A DNA stretch of 45,391 nt from Marinilabiliaceae bacterium JC040 (GTDB lineage: Bacteria; Bacteroidota; Bacteroidia; Bacteroidales; Marinifilaceae), in the NCBI GenBank assembly GCA_022496785.1, contig SNAP01000012.1, positions 1 to 45,391 on the forward strand. The letters are read 5' to 3'. Shown piece by piece: positions 34,449 through 43,183 of the stretch (the stretch's first letter is position 1; each line of letters begins with the position of its first letter). Under the pieces are notes generated by a model. The model saw nothing but the letters and a program-made list of their open reading frames with translations, was not told where the DNA came from and made no database searches. The position numbers were made by a program, and so were the translations under genes.

Positions 34449-35558
34449 ATGAAGGAATTTGTTGTTTCAGCAAGAAAATATAGGCCAGAGTCTTTTGAAA
34501 GCGTTGTAGGTCAGGAATCTATAACATCTACTTTGCAAAATGCTATAACAAGTAATCATTTAGCACATGCTTATTTGTTTTGTGGTCCACGTGGAGTGGG
34601 TAAGACTAGCTGTGCAAGAATTTTTGCAAAGACAATAAATTGTCAAAATCCAACAGAGAATGGATCTCCTTGCAATAAATGTGAATCATGTATTGGTTTT
34701 AATGAAGGAAGATCATTTAATATTCATGAGCTAGACGCAGCTTCAAATAATTCAATAGAAGATATAAGATTGCTTACGGAACAGGTGAGAATACCACCTC
34801 AGGTAGGTTCATATTCTGTATATATTATTGACGAGGTTCATATGTTATCAAAATCTGCTTTTAATGGATTTTTAAAAACATTAGAGGAACCTCCTGCTCA
34901 TGCAATTTTTATACTTGCTACTACTGAAAAACAAAAAATAATACCTACAATTTTGTCTAGATGTCAGATTTATGATTTTAATAGAATGACTGTAGCAAAT
35001 ATTGTTGAACATTTAGAAAATATTTCTTCAACTGAGGGAATTAAAATTTCTGAAGAATCTTTAGAAGTAATTGCACAAAAAGCAGATGGTGCTATGCGTG
35101 ATGCATTGTCTCTATACGATCAAGTGGTAAGTTCTTTCGGTAAAGAGCCTGCATATACTGATATAATAGCGAATCTAAATGTTCTTGATTATGAATATTA
35201 TTTTAAACTTATTGATAATTTCTTGGAATGTGCTATTCATAAATCTTTAGTGATGCTTAATGAAATCTTAGCTAAGGGATTTGATATTCAATCTTTGATA
35301 CATGGCTTAGGAATGCATTATAGAAATTTGTTAATAAGTAAAGATCCTATTTCTATTAAAATATTGAATACAACTGGAAAGGTAAAAGAAAAGTATTTAG
35401 AGCAATCAGGAAAATGTTCACAAGATTTTCTTTATGATGGTTTAAATATAATTGACAGTTGTGACCAGCAGTATAGAACAAGTACAGATAAAAGGTTACT
35501 TTTTGAAATCGCTATTATGCGTTTATGTCAAACTAGTTCTTCAAAAAAAAAAAATTAA
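34449..35558 (+). CDS. dnaX: DNA polymerase III subunit gamma (0-frame product of dnaX)
   Basis: The clamp-loader ATPase. ATG 34449 (MKEFVVSARKYRP) is preferred to the in-frame TTG at 34440. The 369-residue 0-frame product has Walker A GPRGVGKTS, the Zn-binding cysteines C-x8-C-x2-C-x2-C (INCQN...PCNKCESC), the Walker B/DExH IIDEVHMLS, the SRC arginine-finger motif ILSRCQIYDF, and domains I-III complete. It ends SSSKKKN-stop directly after a 12-A run (35543-35554). The -1 frame then encodes the expected tau C-terminus, so this is the gamma form if the run is a programmed slip site. Confidence 0.92.
   Translation: MKEFVVSARKYRPESFESVVGQESITSTLQNAITSNHLAHAYLFCGPRGVGKTSCARIFAKTINCQNPTENGSPCNKCESCIGFNEGRSFNIHELDAASNNSIEDIRLLTEQVRIPPQVGSYSVYIIDEVHMLSKSAFNGFLKTLEEPPAHAIFILATTEKQKIIPTILSRCQIYDFNRMTVANIVEHLENISSTEGIKISEESLEVIAQKADGAMRDALSLYDQVVSSFGKEPAYTDIIANLNVLDYEYYFKLIDNFLECAIHKSLVMLNEILAKGFDIQSLIHGLGMHYRNLLISKDPISIKILNTTGKVKEKYLEQSGKCSQDFLYDGLNIIDSCDQQYRTSTDKRLLFEIAIMRLCQTSSSKKKN
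35543..35554 (+). promoter_or_regulatory. Poly-A (A12) slippage site in dnaX
   Basis: Twelve consecutive A lie at the end of the 0-frame coding region (codons TCA AAA AAA AAA AAT TAA). A -1 ribosomal shift on A-AAA-AAA, or RNA polymerase adding one A, changes the reading to four Lys followed by LRIDILTGKLLP. No stable downstream stem-loop is visible, which favours transcriptional slippage of the Thermus dnaX type. A homopolymer sequencing error is the main alternative. Confidence 0.7.
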
Positions 35559-36193
35559 GGATTGATATTCTTACAGGAAAATTATTGCCAATTGAGAATT
35601 TTGCTGTAAATAATAGAAATACAAAGACTGAAAAATCACTAAAGGAATATTCTTATTCAACAAAGGTTAATATCCCAAGTGTAAAGGAATCTTCAAGTGA
35701 TTATAAAGGGTCAAATAATAAATCTAAAGAAATTAATAGACCAACAACTATATCTATTACTCAAAGTCTTAATACTTCTTATAATATTGGAGGTTCAAAA
35801 ACTGGAAATGTACATTCTCACGAAGTATTAGGTAATGATCCATTTACAGAAAATGATGTAAAAAAGGCTATGCAAAAAATCTCTAATAGAAAGGAGATAA
35901 ATCCTGCAATGAAGGTTTCTTTTACAATGTATAACCCTGAAATAAATGGAAATAAGGTTGTTTTGCTTGTTGAGAATACTTATCAATACGATGAAATTAA
36001 AGGATATAAAAGTCTTGTAATAAATAATCTTTCACAACTATTGAATAATAAAAATATAGATTTTGATTTAAGAGTCCTTAAGGAGGTAGAGAAAAAGAAG
36101 CTAAGATATACCACAAAAGATAAATTAGAGTATTTAATAGAAAAGAATCCAGTAGTTAAGGATCTTGTAAATGATTTGCAAGTAGATTTTTAA
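35555..36193 (+). CDS. dnaX: DNA polymerase III tau-specific C-terminal part (-1 frame extension of dnaX)
   Basis: About 212 residues in the -1 frame relative to gamma, open without interruption from the A12 run (LRIDILTGKLLPIENFAVNN). They comprise a polar linker rich in Ser, Asn and Lys (about 20-105), then a folded C-terminal domain (PFTENDVKKAMQKISNRKEI, NGNKVVLLVENTYQYDEIKG, ending KDLVNDLQVDF). This matches the tau C-terminal layout in Bacteroidota, which binds the polymerase alpha subunit. There is no good independent start codon (only TTG 35585, without a leader). The sum gamma core plus extension is about 581 residues, a normal tau length. Confidence 0.8.
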   Translation, partial: LRIDILTGKLLPIENFAVNNRNTKTEKSLKEYSYSTKVNIPSVKESSSDYKGSNNKSKEINRPTTISITQSLNTSYNIGGSKTGNVHSHEVLGNDPFTENDVKKAMQKISNRKEINPAMKVSFTMYNPEINGNKVVLLVENTYQYDEIKGYKSLVINNLSQLLNNKNIDFDLRVLKEVEKKKLRYTTKDKLEYLIEKNPVVKDLVNDLQVDF

Positions 36194-36216
36194 TTAAGGC
36201 TTAAATATTTAAAGAG

Positions 36217-36251
36217 GAATTCATTAATTATATAGTGAATTCTTTTTTTTT
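36217..36251 (+). terminator. Terminator after dnaX
   Basis: GAATTCATTA (36217-36226) pairs with TAGTGAATTC (36233-36242, one G-U pair) and is followed by nine T. Confidence 0.8.
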
Positions 36252-36286
36252 GTATTTTTACGAAATTGTAAATAAATAATAAACTG

Positions 36287-37462
36287 ATGAAAAATATAAA
36301 AGAAAAGAAAAAATTAGGTTACAGAAGGTTATTTCTGTTTTTAGGTTTACTTATGCTTTGTGGTGGTATATATTTTTATTTAGATCTAGATAATTTGTCT
36401 ATAAATATTACAAAAAACAATGATGGACCATTTGTTTTTAATTTGAATAAGAATGAAATAAAGATAGTTAAAACGCATACTATTAATGATTCATTACAGA
36501 TTGTAAGATATAAGCAAAATAGAAATAAAGCATTTAATTGTTTAGTAGACAATGAAGATAATGATGTTTTGAAATTATCTTTAATGGATAGTTTAAAATC
36601 TAATCCTAATACAATAAACAGGGTTGACTCTATTTTTGTAATGTCTGATATACATGGATGTGCTAATGCTATGATATCTTTACTACAAAAAAATAAGATT
36701 GTTGATAAAAATTTCAATTGGATATTTGGTAATGGACATTTAGTGATGGTAGGTGATGTTACTGATAGAGGTAAAAATACGATGGCTTGCTTATGGTTAT
36801 TATATAAATTACAAAAACAAGTTGGAGAGAGAGTTCATTATTTATTTGGTAATCATGAGTTAATGACATTATATGGAAGATATTCATATTTAAATGAGAA
36901 GACAAAATCTAGTTTAAAGAAGATAATGAAAGTGGATTCTAAATCAAAAGCATTAAAAGAAATGTTTTCTGAGAAAAGTGAATTAGGAAACTGGATTAGA
37001 AAATGTAATGTAATAGAACGAATAGGTGGACTGTTATTTGTACACGCTGGGATTAGTAAAGATTTTATGAATTTAAATATAAGCTTAGATTCAATAAATA
37101 AAATTTATCAAGAGAATTGTGATCGTAAATCTTCAGATTTAAAGAAAGAAAGTAAAGAGTTCAATATAATATTTGGAAGAATGGGACCTGTATGGTATAG
37201 AGGTATGGTTATGGATTACAAGAAATATTATAAAAAGATGTCTCAAAAAGATTTTGATAAAGTTTTGAATTATTATAATGTAAATAAAATTATAGTAGGA
37301 CATACTGAAGTCGATAGTGTCTCATATGATTATAATAAGAAATTAATTCGTGTAAATGTACATCAACCTAAGGTTAAAAATTCTAATAAAGCTCAAGCTT
37401 TAATGATCTTAAAAGGAAAGTATTATCGAGTTTATGGTAATGGTATAAGAAAAGAATTATAA
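36287..37462 (+). CDS. Membrane-anchored calcineurin-like metallophosphatase
   Basis: A 391-residue protein with a basic N-terminus and one membrane helix (about 14-32, LFLFLGLLMLCGGIYFYL), so the catalytic domain is likely periplasmic. The PPP/calcineurin-like metal site is complete: D121-I-H123-G, GDVTDRG (156-162), GNHE (188-191), a later FVHAGIS and IVGHTE. It resembles Ser/Thr-phosphatase-like proteins of the Shewanella-type (Shelphs) group, but the substrate cannot be read from sequence. It is a single gene after the dnaX terminator, ending 3 nt from the convergent lipoprotein gene. Confidence 0.85.
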   Translation: MKNIKEKKKLGYRRLFLFLGLLMLCGGIYFYLDLDNLSINITKNNDGPFVFNLNKNEIKIVKTHTINDSLQIVRYKQNRNKAFNCLVDNEDNDVLKLSLMDSLKSNPNTINRVDSIFVMSDIHGCANAMISLLQKNKIVDKNFNWIFGNGHLVMVGDVTDRGKNTMACLWLLYKLQKQVGERVHYLFGNHELMTLYGRYSYLNEKTKSSLKKIMKVDSKSKALKEMFSEKSELGNWIRKCNVIERIGGLLFVHAGISKDFMNLNISLDSINKIYQENCDRKSSDLKKESKEFNIIFGRMGPVWYRGMVMDYKKYYKKMSQKDFDKVLNYYNVNKIIVGHTEVDSVSYDYNKKLIRVNVHQPKVKNSNKAQALMILKGKYYRVYGNGIRKEL

Positions 37463-37465
37463 AAG

Positions 37466-38179
37466 CTATTTATCTTTTACATATCTAACGGATAAAGCAT
37501 CTGATGGGTTAGAAGATTTTTTTGCAATTCCTGGTTGGGAATAAGAGAATTCTCTAATCCATTTTCTATTTGTTTCTGAGTTTGTAGAAGTCCAAAATGC
37601 TCCAATCTCATAAATATATTTAAAACCTTCGCTATCTTTTATTCCTCCTGGTAAAACATCAAACTTATGCTGATTATTACCATTATTTGCTATCCAATGT
37701 GTTTTACTTCTTAGAGATAAACTAATATATTCTGCTCCTCTATAATTTGTTTTATTTATTAAATCTCTCTCCATACCACAATATATTTCTAGATTAACCC
37801 AATCTTCTTCACTAGGGAGGTGCCATCCTTTGGGACAATAATTTATAGCTGCTGTGTAATTATACAAGGCTCCAAAAAATTGGTAGTTATTAGTCTTCTG
37901 AGCATCATACAAATTGATGTCATCAAAATCGTATATATATATTCTTGGTTCTGAATTACTAGAATTATATTGTTTAAATACTTTGGGTATATATGCTAAA
38001 TTCTCAGCCATCCATATATTGTTTCCAATATTAATAGTTCGATATTGTCTCCCGCTATTATCGGTAAATTCATGTTTTATGGACTCTTGTATCTTCACTT
38101 CATGCTTTTTACATGCTAATAATGATATTAGCATAAAGGAGATAAAAATGTATATGTATTTGATATTTATTCTTTTCAT
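37466..38179 (-). CDS. FISUMP-domain lipoprotein
   Basis: A 237-residue lipoprotein: the signal peptide ends in the lipobox L-L-A-C23. The mature part carries a Fibrobacter succinogenes major paralogous (FISUMP) domain: FTDNSGRQYRTINIGNNIWM, AENLAY, CPKGWHLPSEEDWVNLE, GGIKDSEGFKYIYEIGAFWT and ALSVRYVKD. The K-K-H after Cys23 gives no clear Asp retention signal. Such proteins are surface or periplasmic and of unknown function; the fold is C-type-lectin-like. It has a good promoter (38217-38247) and is convergent with the metallophosphatase gene (3-nt gap). Confidence 0.88.
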   Translation of the reverse strand: MKRINIKYIYIFISFMLISLLACKKHEVKIQESIKHEFTDNSGRQYRTINIGNNIWMAENLAYIPKVFKQYNSSNSEPRIYIYDFDDINLYDAQKTNNYQFFGALYNYTAAINYCPKGWHLPSEEDWVNLEIYCGMERDLINKTNYRGAEYISLSLRSKTHWIANNGNNQHKFDVLPGGIKDSEGFKYIYEIGAFWTSTNSETNRKWIREFSYSQPGIAKKSSNPSDALSVRYVKDK

Positions 38180-38216
38180 TTATATAGTTAAAATTATTGA
38201 AAATATAATCATAAAA

Positions 38217-38247
38217 CAAAGTTAAAAGGGTCAAATTGTTTATTCAA
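38217..38247 (-). promoter_or_regulatory. Promoter of the FISUMP lipoprotein gene
   Basis: On the - strand TTG (38247-38245), 20 nt, then TAACTTTG (38224-38217), about 38 nt before the start codon. Confidence 0.6.
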
Positions 38248-38281
38248 TATACGCAAATTCAATAATTTGCACAAAAATATG

Positions 38282-38289
38282 TATATTTG
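38282..38289 (+). promoter_or_regulatory. Possible -7 box (TATATTTG) for the thioredoxin-like gene
   Basis: TATATTTG fits TAnnTTTG. Its position puts transcription start near 38296, which favours ATG 38312 over ATG 38300 as the translation start. No -33 element at ideal spacing. Confidence 0.45.
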
Positions 38290-38311
38290 ATATAAATAAA
38301 TGCACATAATT

Positions 38312-38809
38312 ATGGGTAAAATTAAACAAATACTATTAGTGATATTTTTATTTATTACTTCTAGTTCATTCGCTATAAAGATTTCTGACGGAGAAAAAGC
38401 AGCTAATTGGAAAGCTGTAGATGTCAATGGAAAAATACATTCTTTAAGTGACTATAAAGGTTCATATATAATGATAGATGTATGGGCAAGTTGGTGTGGT
38501 CCTTGTAAGCAAGAGATGCCATATTTTGCTGAAATAATAAAGAAATATTCTAGCAAGAATATAAAATTTATTAGTATTTCTGTTGATGCTAATAAAAAGA
38601 AATGGGAAGATTATATAAAAAAAGAAGATGTTGGATCGATTCAATTAAGAGATCCTGAGAATATTCGTTCAAAATATCTTGCAAAATTTGGTATTTCGAG
38701 GATACCAAGATTTATTATAATTGATCCTAATGGTATAGTCTTAAAATCAGAGGCACCTCGTCCTTCTGATCCTAAATTAAAGATGCTATTAAATAAATTA
38801 TTGAAATAG
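38312..38809 (+). CDS. TlpA/ResA-like periplasmic thioredoxin
   Basis: An exported thiol-disulfide oxidoreductase. From ATG 38312 it is 165 residues: signal peptide MGKIKQILLVIFLFITSSSF-A, then a TlpA-type thioredoxin fold with the active site WCGPC in VWASWCGPCKQEMPYF and a cis-Pro loop in GISRIPRFIIIDPNG. ATG 38300 (adds MHII) is possible but lies almost on the predicted transcription start. It is followed 13 nt later by trxB; the two probably form a redox operon, though TrxB is cytoplasmic and TlpA exported, so a direct electron link would need a membrane carrier. Confidence 0.85.
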   Translation: MGKIKQILLVIFLFITSSSFAIKISDGEKAANWKAVDVNGKIHSLSDYKGSYIMIDVWASWCGPCKQEMPYFAEIIKKYSSKNIKFISISVDANKKKWEDYIKKEDVGSIQLRDPENIRSKYLAKFGISRIPRFIIIDPNGIVLKSEAPRPSDPKLKMLLNKLLK

Positions 38810-38822
38810 ATAAAATAAACAA

Positions 38823-39767
38823 ATGGGAACAAACGAAAAAGTAAAATGCCTAATTATAGGTTCTGGACCTGCAGGTTATACTGCTGCTATTTATGCTTCT
38901 AGAGCAAATCTTAATCCAGTTCTGTATACAGGGATGCAAATGGGAGGTCAGCTTACGACTACTACTGAAATAGATAACTTTCCAGGTTATCCAAAAGGAA
39001 TAACAGGAAATGCTATGATGGAAGATTTAAAAGTTCAATCTGAAAGATTTGGAGCTGATGTTAGATTTGGCTTAGTAACAGATGTTGATTTTTCTCAACA
39101 AACAAAATTAGTTACTATCGATGGAGATAAGCAAATTGAAGCAGATTCTGTAATTATTGCTACAGGAGCAACTGCAAGATATTTAGGTCTTGAAAGTGAA
39201 GAGAAATATAAGGGAATGGGTGTATCAGCATGTGCAACATGTGATGGATTCTTTTATAGAAATAAAGATGTAGCTGTTGTAGGTGGTGGTGATACTGCTT
39301 GTGAAGAAGCAACTTATTTAGCTGGTCTTTGTAATAAGGTTTATCTTATTGTAAGAAAAGATTTCTTAAGAGCTTCGAAAGCTATGCAAGATAGAGTATT
39401 TAAGACAGAAAATATTGAAGTAATGTTTAAGCATAACACTAAAGAGTTATTTGGTGAAAATGGTGTTGAAGGTGCTACTTTGATTAAGAATATGGGAGAA
39501 GAAGGAGAAGAAGAATTAGATATTAAAATTGATGGATTTTTCTTAGCCATAGGTCATACTCCAAATTCAGAAGTCTTTAAAAAGTATATTGACACTGATA
39601 AAGAAGGTTTTATAATTACTAAAGATAAAAGCTCACATACTAATGTAGCTGGAGTTTTTGCAGCTGGAGATATAATGGATCCTACTTATAGACAAGCGAT
39701 TACATCTGCAGGATCAGGTTGTAAAGCAGCTATTGATGCAGAAAGATATCTTTTAAGTATAAAATAA
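38823..39767 (+). CDS. trxB: Thioredoxin-disulfide reductase
   Basis: An NADPH-dependent flavoenzyme that reduces thioredoxin. The 314-residue low-Mr TrxR has the FAD-binding GSGPAGYTAAIYASRA (13-28), the redox pair C137-A-T-C140 (SACATCDGFFY), the NADPH-binding VVGGGDTACEEATYL, and the C-terminal FAD motif GVFAAGDIMDPTYRQA. The next gene is behind a strong terminator. It is cotranscribed with the upstream TlpA-like gene. Confidence 0.96.
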   Translation: MGTNEKVKCLIIGSGPAGYTAAIYASRANLNPVLYTGMQMGGQLTTTTEIDNFPGYPKGITGNAMMEDLKVQSERFGADVRFGLVTDVDFSQQTKLVTIDGDKQIEADSVIIATGATARYLGLESEEKYKGMGVSACATCDGFFYRNKDVAVVGGGDTACEEATYLAGLCNKVYLIVRKDFLRASKAMQDRVFKTENIEVMFKHNTKELFGENGVEGATLIKNMGEEGEEELDIKIDGFFLAIGHTPNSEVFKKYIDTDKEGFIITKDKSSHTNVAGVFAAGDIMDPTYRQAITSAGSGCKAAIDAERYLLSIK

Positions 39768-39788
39768 TTAGACTAATCTTTCGTAAAT

Positions 39789-39830
39789 AAATACTTCAAG
39801 CGGTAATAAACTGTTTGAAGTATTTTTTTT
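39789..39830 (+). terminator. Terminator after trxB
   Basis: An 11-bp perfect stem AAATACTTCAA (39789-39799) with TTGAAGTATTT (39815-39825), extendable by four pairs including G-U, and an 8-T tract. Confidence 0.85.
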
Positions 39831-39856
39831 GAGATGTATTTATTATGGTATCTTTG
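39828..39856 (+). promoter_or_regulatory. Promoter of the mtaB cluster
   Basis: TTTG (39828-39831), 17 nt, TATCTTTG (39849-39856), 33 nt before mtaB. Spacing is slightly short of 19; the -33 box overlaps the trxB terminator T-tract. Confidence 0.5.
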
Positions 39857-39889
39857 TACTTGTGAATTAGAAATTTATAGTGAGAGAAA

Positions 39890-41188
39890 ATGATAGACAG
39901 AAAGAAAGTACTATACTATACGCTTGGTTGCAAATTGAATTTTTCAGAAACATCAACCATTGCAAGAGAGTTAAAAAAGTATGGATGTGAGAAAGTAAAA
40001 GAAGGTGAGATCGCTGACATTATCGTGGTTAATACCTGTTCTGTGACAGATCATGCAGATAAAAAATGTAGACAGTCAATCAAGAAATTAATCAAAAGAA
40101 ATCCTGGTGCTTACGTAATTGTAACGGGATGTTATGCTCAATTAAAACCTGATGAGGTTTCAAATATTCCAGGAGTTGATCTAGTATTATCAGTAAAAGA
40201 CAAATTTGATATAGAGAAATATATAGAACATATAAAGAAACATTCTGATGCTACTTATTCTTGCGGATATAGAGACGTAGCAGAATTTCACTCATCTTTT
40301 TCTTATGGAGATAGAACAAGGTGTTTCTTAAAAGTTCAAGATGGATGTGACTATTTTTGTTCTTATTGTACTATCCCATTAGCTAGGGGTAAAAGTAGAA
40401 ATATGCCTATACAAGAAGTAATTGATGAAGTTATAGAAATTACGAATAGAGGAGTAAAAGAAATAGTTATAACAGGTATCAATACTGGAGATTTCGGAAA
40501 AAGTACTGGGGAAAACTTCTTTGATTTAATTAAAGAATTAGATAAAATAGATGCCAATGTGAGATATCGAATTTCATCTATAGAACCTAATCTTTTGACA
40601 GATGAAATTATAGAATGGATTTCTACATCTAAAAGATTTATGCCTCATTTTCATATTCCTTTGCAAGCAGGAACAAATGAAGTCCTTAAATTAATGGGAA
40701 GAAGATATACTACAGAAGATTTTGCTCATAAGATGAATCTGATAAAAAAATATATGCCAAATTCTTTTGTAGGAGTTGATGTGATTACTGGTATGATGGG
40801 AGAAACAGAAGAACTTTTTGAAAAAGCTAAAGAATTTATATCTTCTCTTAATTTTCAACAATTACATGTATTTCCTTATTCTGAAAGAGCAGGAACTAGA
40901 GCTTTGAATATTAGTCCTAAAATTCCTATAGGAGAAAGAAAAGAAAGAGGTAGATTATTATCTTTAATTTCAGGTAAACATACTCAAGATTTTTATTCAA
41001 AGAATCTTGGAAAGGAACTTAATGTCTTATTTGAAGAAGATTTACATGAAGGTATGATGGTTGGTTTTACTGAAAATTATATTAGAGTGGAAGTTCCTTA
41101 TCAGAAAGAATTTATAAATGAGGTTGTTTTAGTTAAATTGATCCAATTAAATGAGAATGGCCATGTTCTTGGAGAAATTATTAAGTAA
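39890..41188 (+). CDS. mtaB: tRNA (t6A37-C2)-methylthiotransferase MtaB
   Basis: A radical-SAM enzyme that converts t6A37 to ms2t6A37 in tRNAs reading ANN codons. The 432-residue protein has the N-terminal UPF0004 cluster cysteines C14, C50 and C81 and the radical SAM triad C153-x3-C157-x2-C160 (CDYFCSYCTIPLARGKSR). A C-terminal TRAM-like domain starts at about 370. Length and motifs favour MtaB over MiaB (ms2i6A) or RimO. It is 5 nt before the acyltransferase gene, forming an operon. Confidence 0.92.
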   Translation: MIDRKKVLYYTLGCKLNFSETSTIARELKKYGCEKVKEGEIADIIVVNTCSVTDHADKKCRQSIKKLIKRNPGAYVIVTGCYAQLKPDEVSNIPGVDLVLSVKDKFDIEKYIEHIKKHSDATYSCGYRDVAEFHSSFSYGDRTRCFLKVQDGCDYFCSYCTIPLARGKSRNMPIQEVIDEVIEITNRGVKEIVITGINTGDFGKSTGENFFDLIKELDKIDANVRYRISSIEPNLLTDEIIEWISTSKRFMPHFHIPLQAGTNEVLKLMGRRYTTEDFAHKMNLIKKYMPNSFVGVDVITGMMGETEELFEKAKEFISSLNFQQLHVFPYSERAGTRALNISPKIPIGERKERGRLLSLISGKHTQDFYSKNLGKELNVLFEEDLHEGMMVGFTENYIRVEVPYQKEFINEVVLVKLIQLNENGHVLGEIIK

Positions 41189-41193
41189 TAATT

Positions 41194-42066
41194 ATGAATA
41201 AAATATACTCTTTATTATTGTACAGATTTGTATGGTTAATATCTTTATTACCATACAAAATGCTTTACATTATTTCTGATTTCTTTAGTTTCTTACTTTG
41301 TTATGTTTTTAAGTATAGGAAGAAAGTTATTGAAACAAATTTAAGAAACTCTTTTCCAGAAAAATCTGATAATGAAATATCTAATATAAGAAAGAAATTT
41401 TATAAACATATTTCTGATTATTTTCTTGAGACAGTTAAATTATTAAGTGTAAGTGAAAAAGAAATAAAAGAAAGATGTAAATTTCTAAATGCTGAAATGC
41501 TTGAGGAATATTATAAAGAAGGAAAGAGTGTTTTAGTGATTCTTGGACATTATGCTAATTGGGAGTTGATGTGTAATTATACTTTATGGTCTGAAAATAT
41601 TGATTTTATGCCTATATATAAGCCATTACATAATAAAGCAATGGATTATTTATACATTAAAATGCGATCTCGTTTTGGAGCTAAGCCATTAGCAAAGAAT
41701 GATGTTTTTAGAACTCTCTTAAAATATAAAAAAGAAGGGATCTTATCTCTTACAGCTTTTGTAGGTGATCAAACACCTAGAAAGAAAAATATTCAATATT
41801 GGACTTCTTTTTTAAATCAAGATACACCAATATTTTTAGGTGTTGATAAAATCGCTCATAAGTTACAGTCTCCTGTTGTTTTTGTGAATATGAATAAAGT
41901 TAAACGTGGTTATTACGAGGTAGAATTAGTCGAGATAACTAAGGATGCAAGTGAATTACCTTTGCATGCTCTTACTGAAATTCATACTCGCATGTTAGAA
42001 AACCAAATAAAGAAAAATCCTGAATACTGGTTGTGGTCTCACAGAAGGTGGAAACATAAACGTTAG
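41194..42066 (+). CDS. Lipid A biosynthesis-type acyltransferase (LpxL/HtrB family)
   Basis: An inner-membrane acyltransferase of 290 residues. The catalytic H-x4-E motif is H119-YANW-E124 (VILGHYANWELM), followed by MPIYKPLHNKAMD and the second motif GDQTPR. The N-terminus has a hydrophobic anchor (about 5-38). The family adds secondary acyl chains to lipid A; some Bacteroidota members acylate other lipids, so the acceptor is uncertain. It lies between mtaB and a glycosyltransferase gene, suggesting envelope glycolipid work for the pair. Confidence 0.88.
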   Translation: MNKIYSLLLYRFVWLISLLPYKMLYIISDFFSFLLCYVFKYRKKVIETNLRNSFPEKSDNEISNIRKKFYKHISDYFLETVKLLSVSEKEIKERCKFLNAEMLEEYYKEGKSVLVILGHYANWELMCNYTLWSENIDFMPIYKPLHNKAMDYLYIKMRSRFGAKPLAKNDVFRTLLKYKKEGILSLTAFVGDQTPRKKNIQYWTSFLNQDTPIFLGVDKIAHKLQSPVVFVNMNKVKRGYYEVELVEITKDASELPLHALTEIHTRMLENQIKKNPEYWLWSHRRWKHKR

Positions 42067-42089
42067 TATATAATATCATATTTAAGAAA

Positions 42090-43124
42090 ATGGAGAAGAA
42101 AGTTGCTGTAGTAATTCTAAATTGGAATGGTGAAGCTTTATTGAGAAAGTACTTACCTTCAGTGATAGAATATTCTAATAATAATTTAGCCAATGTTTAC
42201 GTTATTGATAATGATTCTAAGGATGATTCTATTGAAATTATGAAGAATAATTATCCTGAGGTGAAGATTATTAGGTTAGATAAAAATTACGGTTTTGCAG
42301 GTGGTTATAATAAAGGTTTAAAAGAAATAAAGGAGAAATATATAGTTCTATTAAACTCTGATGTAAGAGTGAGTCCAAAATGGCTAGAACCTATGATTGA
42401 TCTTCTTGATAAGGATTCTAAACTTGTAGCCGTACAACCTAAGATATTATCAGATAGAAATAGCGAATACTTTGAACATGCTGGTGCTTGTGGTGGTTAT
42501 ATTGATTATTTAGGGTATCCTTTTTGTAGAGGAAGGATTGTGGCAGATATAGAAAAGGATGAATCACAATATGATGAATCTAAAGAAATATTTTGGGCTT
42601 CAGGTGCTGCATTATTTATAAGAAATTCTATTTACAAGCAAGTTGGAGGTTTAGATGAAAGATTTTTTGCTCATATGGAAGAAATTGATCTTTGTTGGAG
42701 ACTTCATTCTTTAGGATATAAAATTAAATGTGAACCAAAATCTACTGTATATCACTTTGGAGGAGCTAGTCTTGGCTATGATAACCCTAGAAAATTGTAT
42801 CTAAATTTTAGAAATTCACTATTCATGCTTTATAAAAATTTAAATAATGATGTTTTTTATAAAACAATGTTTTTTAGATTATTGCTAGATGGTGTTGCAG
42901 CTTTTATGTTTTTATTAAAATTCCAATTCAAAAATTTCGTATCAGTTTGGAATGCTCATATCGATTTTTATTCATCTTTGAAGAAATTTAAAAAAGATAG
43001 AATAGAAATTCAATCTAAATCAAAAATAAAGAATATTTCTACAATATATAATAGAAGTATAATAATGAAATATTACTTGTTTTCTCTTAAAAAATTCTCT
43101 CAGATAAAGAATTTTATTTCTTAG
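42090..43124 (+). CDS. Family 2 glycosyltransferase
   Basis: A 344-residue GT-A fold enzyme resembling rhamnosyltransferase-like GT2 proteins. It has the N-terminal VVILNWNGEALLRKYLPS, the nucleotide-binding YVIDNDSKDDS, NYGFAGGYNKGL, the metal-binding LLNSDV (N-S-D at 89-91), and FFAHMEEIDLCWRLHSLGYK with the catalytic acidic pair. A hydrophobic C-terminal segment (about 265-280) may anchor it to the membrane. Donor and acceptor sugars cannot be assigned. It follows the acyltransferase by 23 bp. Confidence 0.88.
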   Translation: MEKKVAVVILNWNGEALLRKYLPSVIEYSNNNLANVYVIDNDSKDDSIEIMKNNYPEVKIIRLDKNYGFAGGYNKGLKEIKEKYIVLLNSDVRVSPKWLEPMIDLLDKDSKLVAVQPKILSDRNSEYFEHAGACGGYIDYLGYPFCRGRIVADIEKDESQYDESKEIFWASGAALFIRNSIYKQVGGLDERFFAHMEEIDLCWRLHSLGYKIKCEPKSTVYHFGGASLGYDNPRKLYLNFRNSLFMLYKNLNNDVFYKTMFFRLLLDGVAAFMFLLKFQFKNFVSVWNAHIDFYSSLKKFKKDRIEIQSKSKIKNISTIYNRSIIMKYYLFSLKKFSQIKNFIS

Positions 43125-43183
43125 AATTAAACCTTCTTTGAAATATTCAGTCACATATATATGAAGTATAAAAGAATTTTACC

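Noticed and set aside
35585-36193. Independent gene starting at TTG 35585
   Set aside because: The frame is open back to the A12 run and upstream residues continue the DnaX sequence; it is better explained as the tau-specific part of dnaX.
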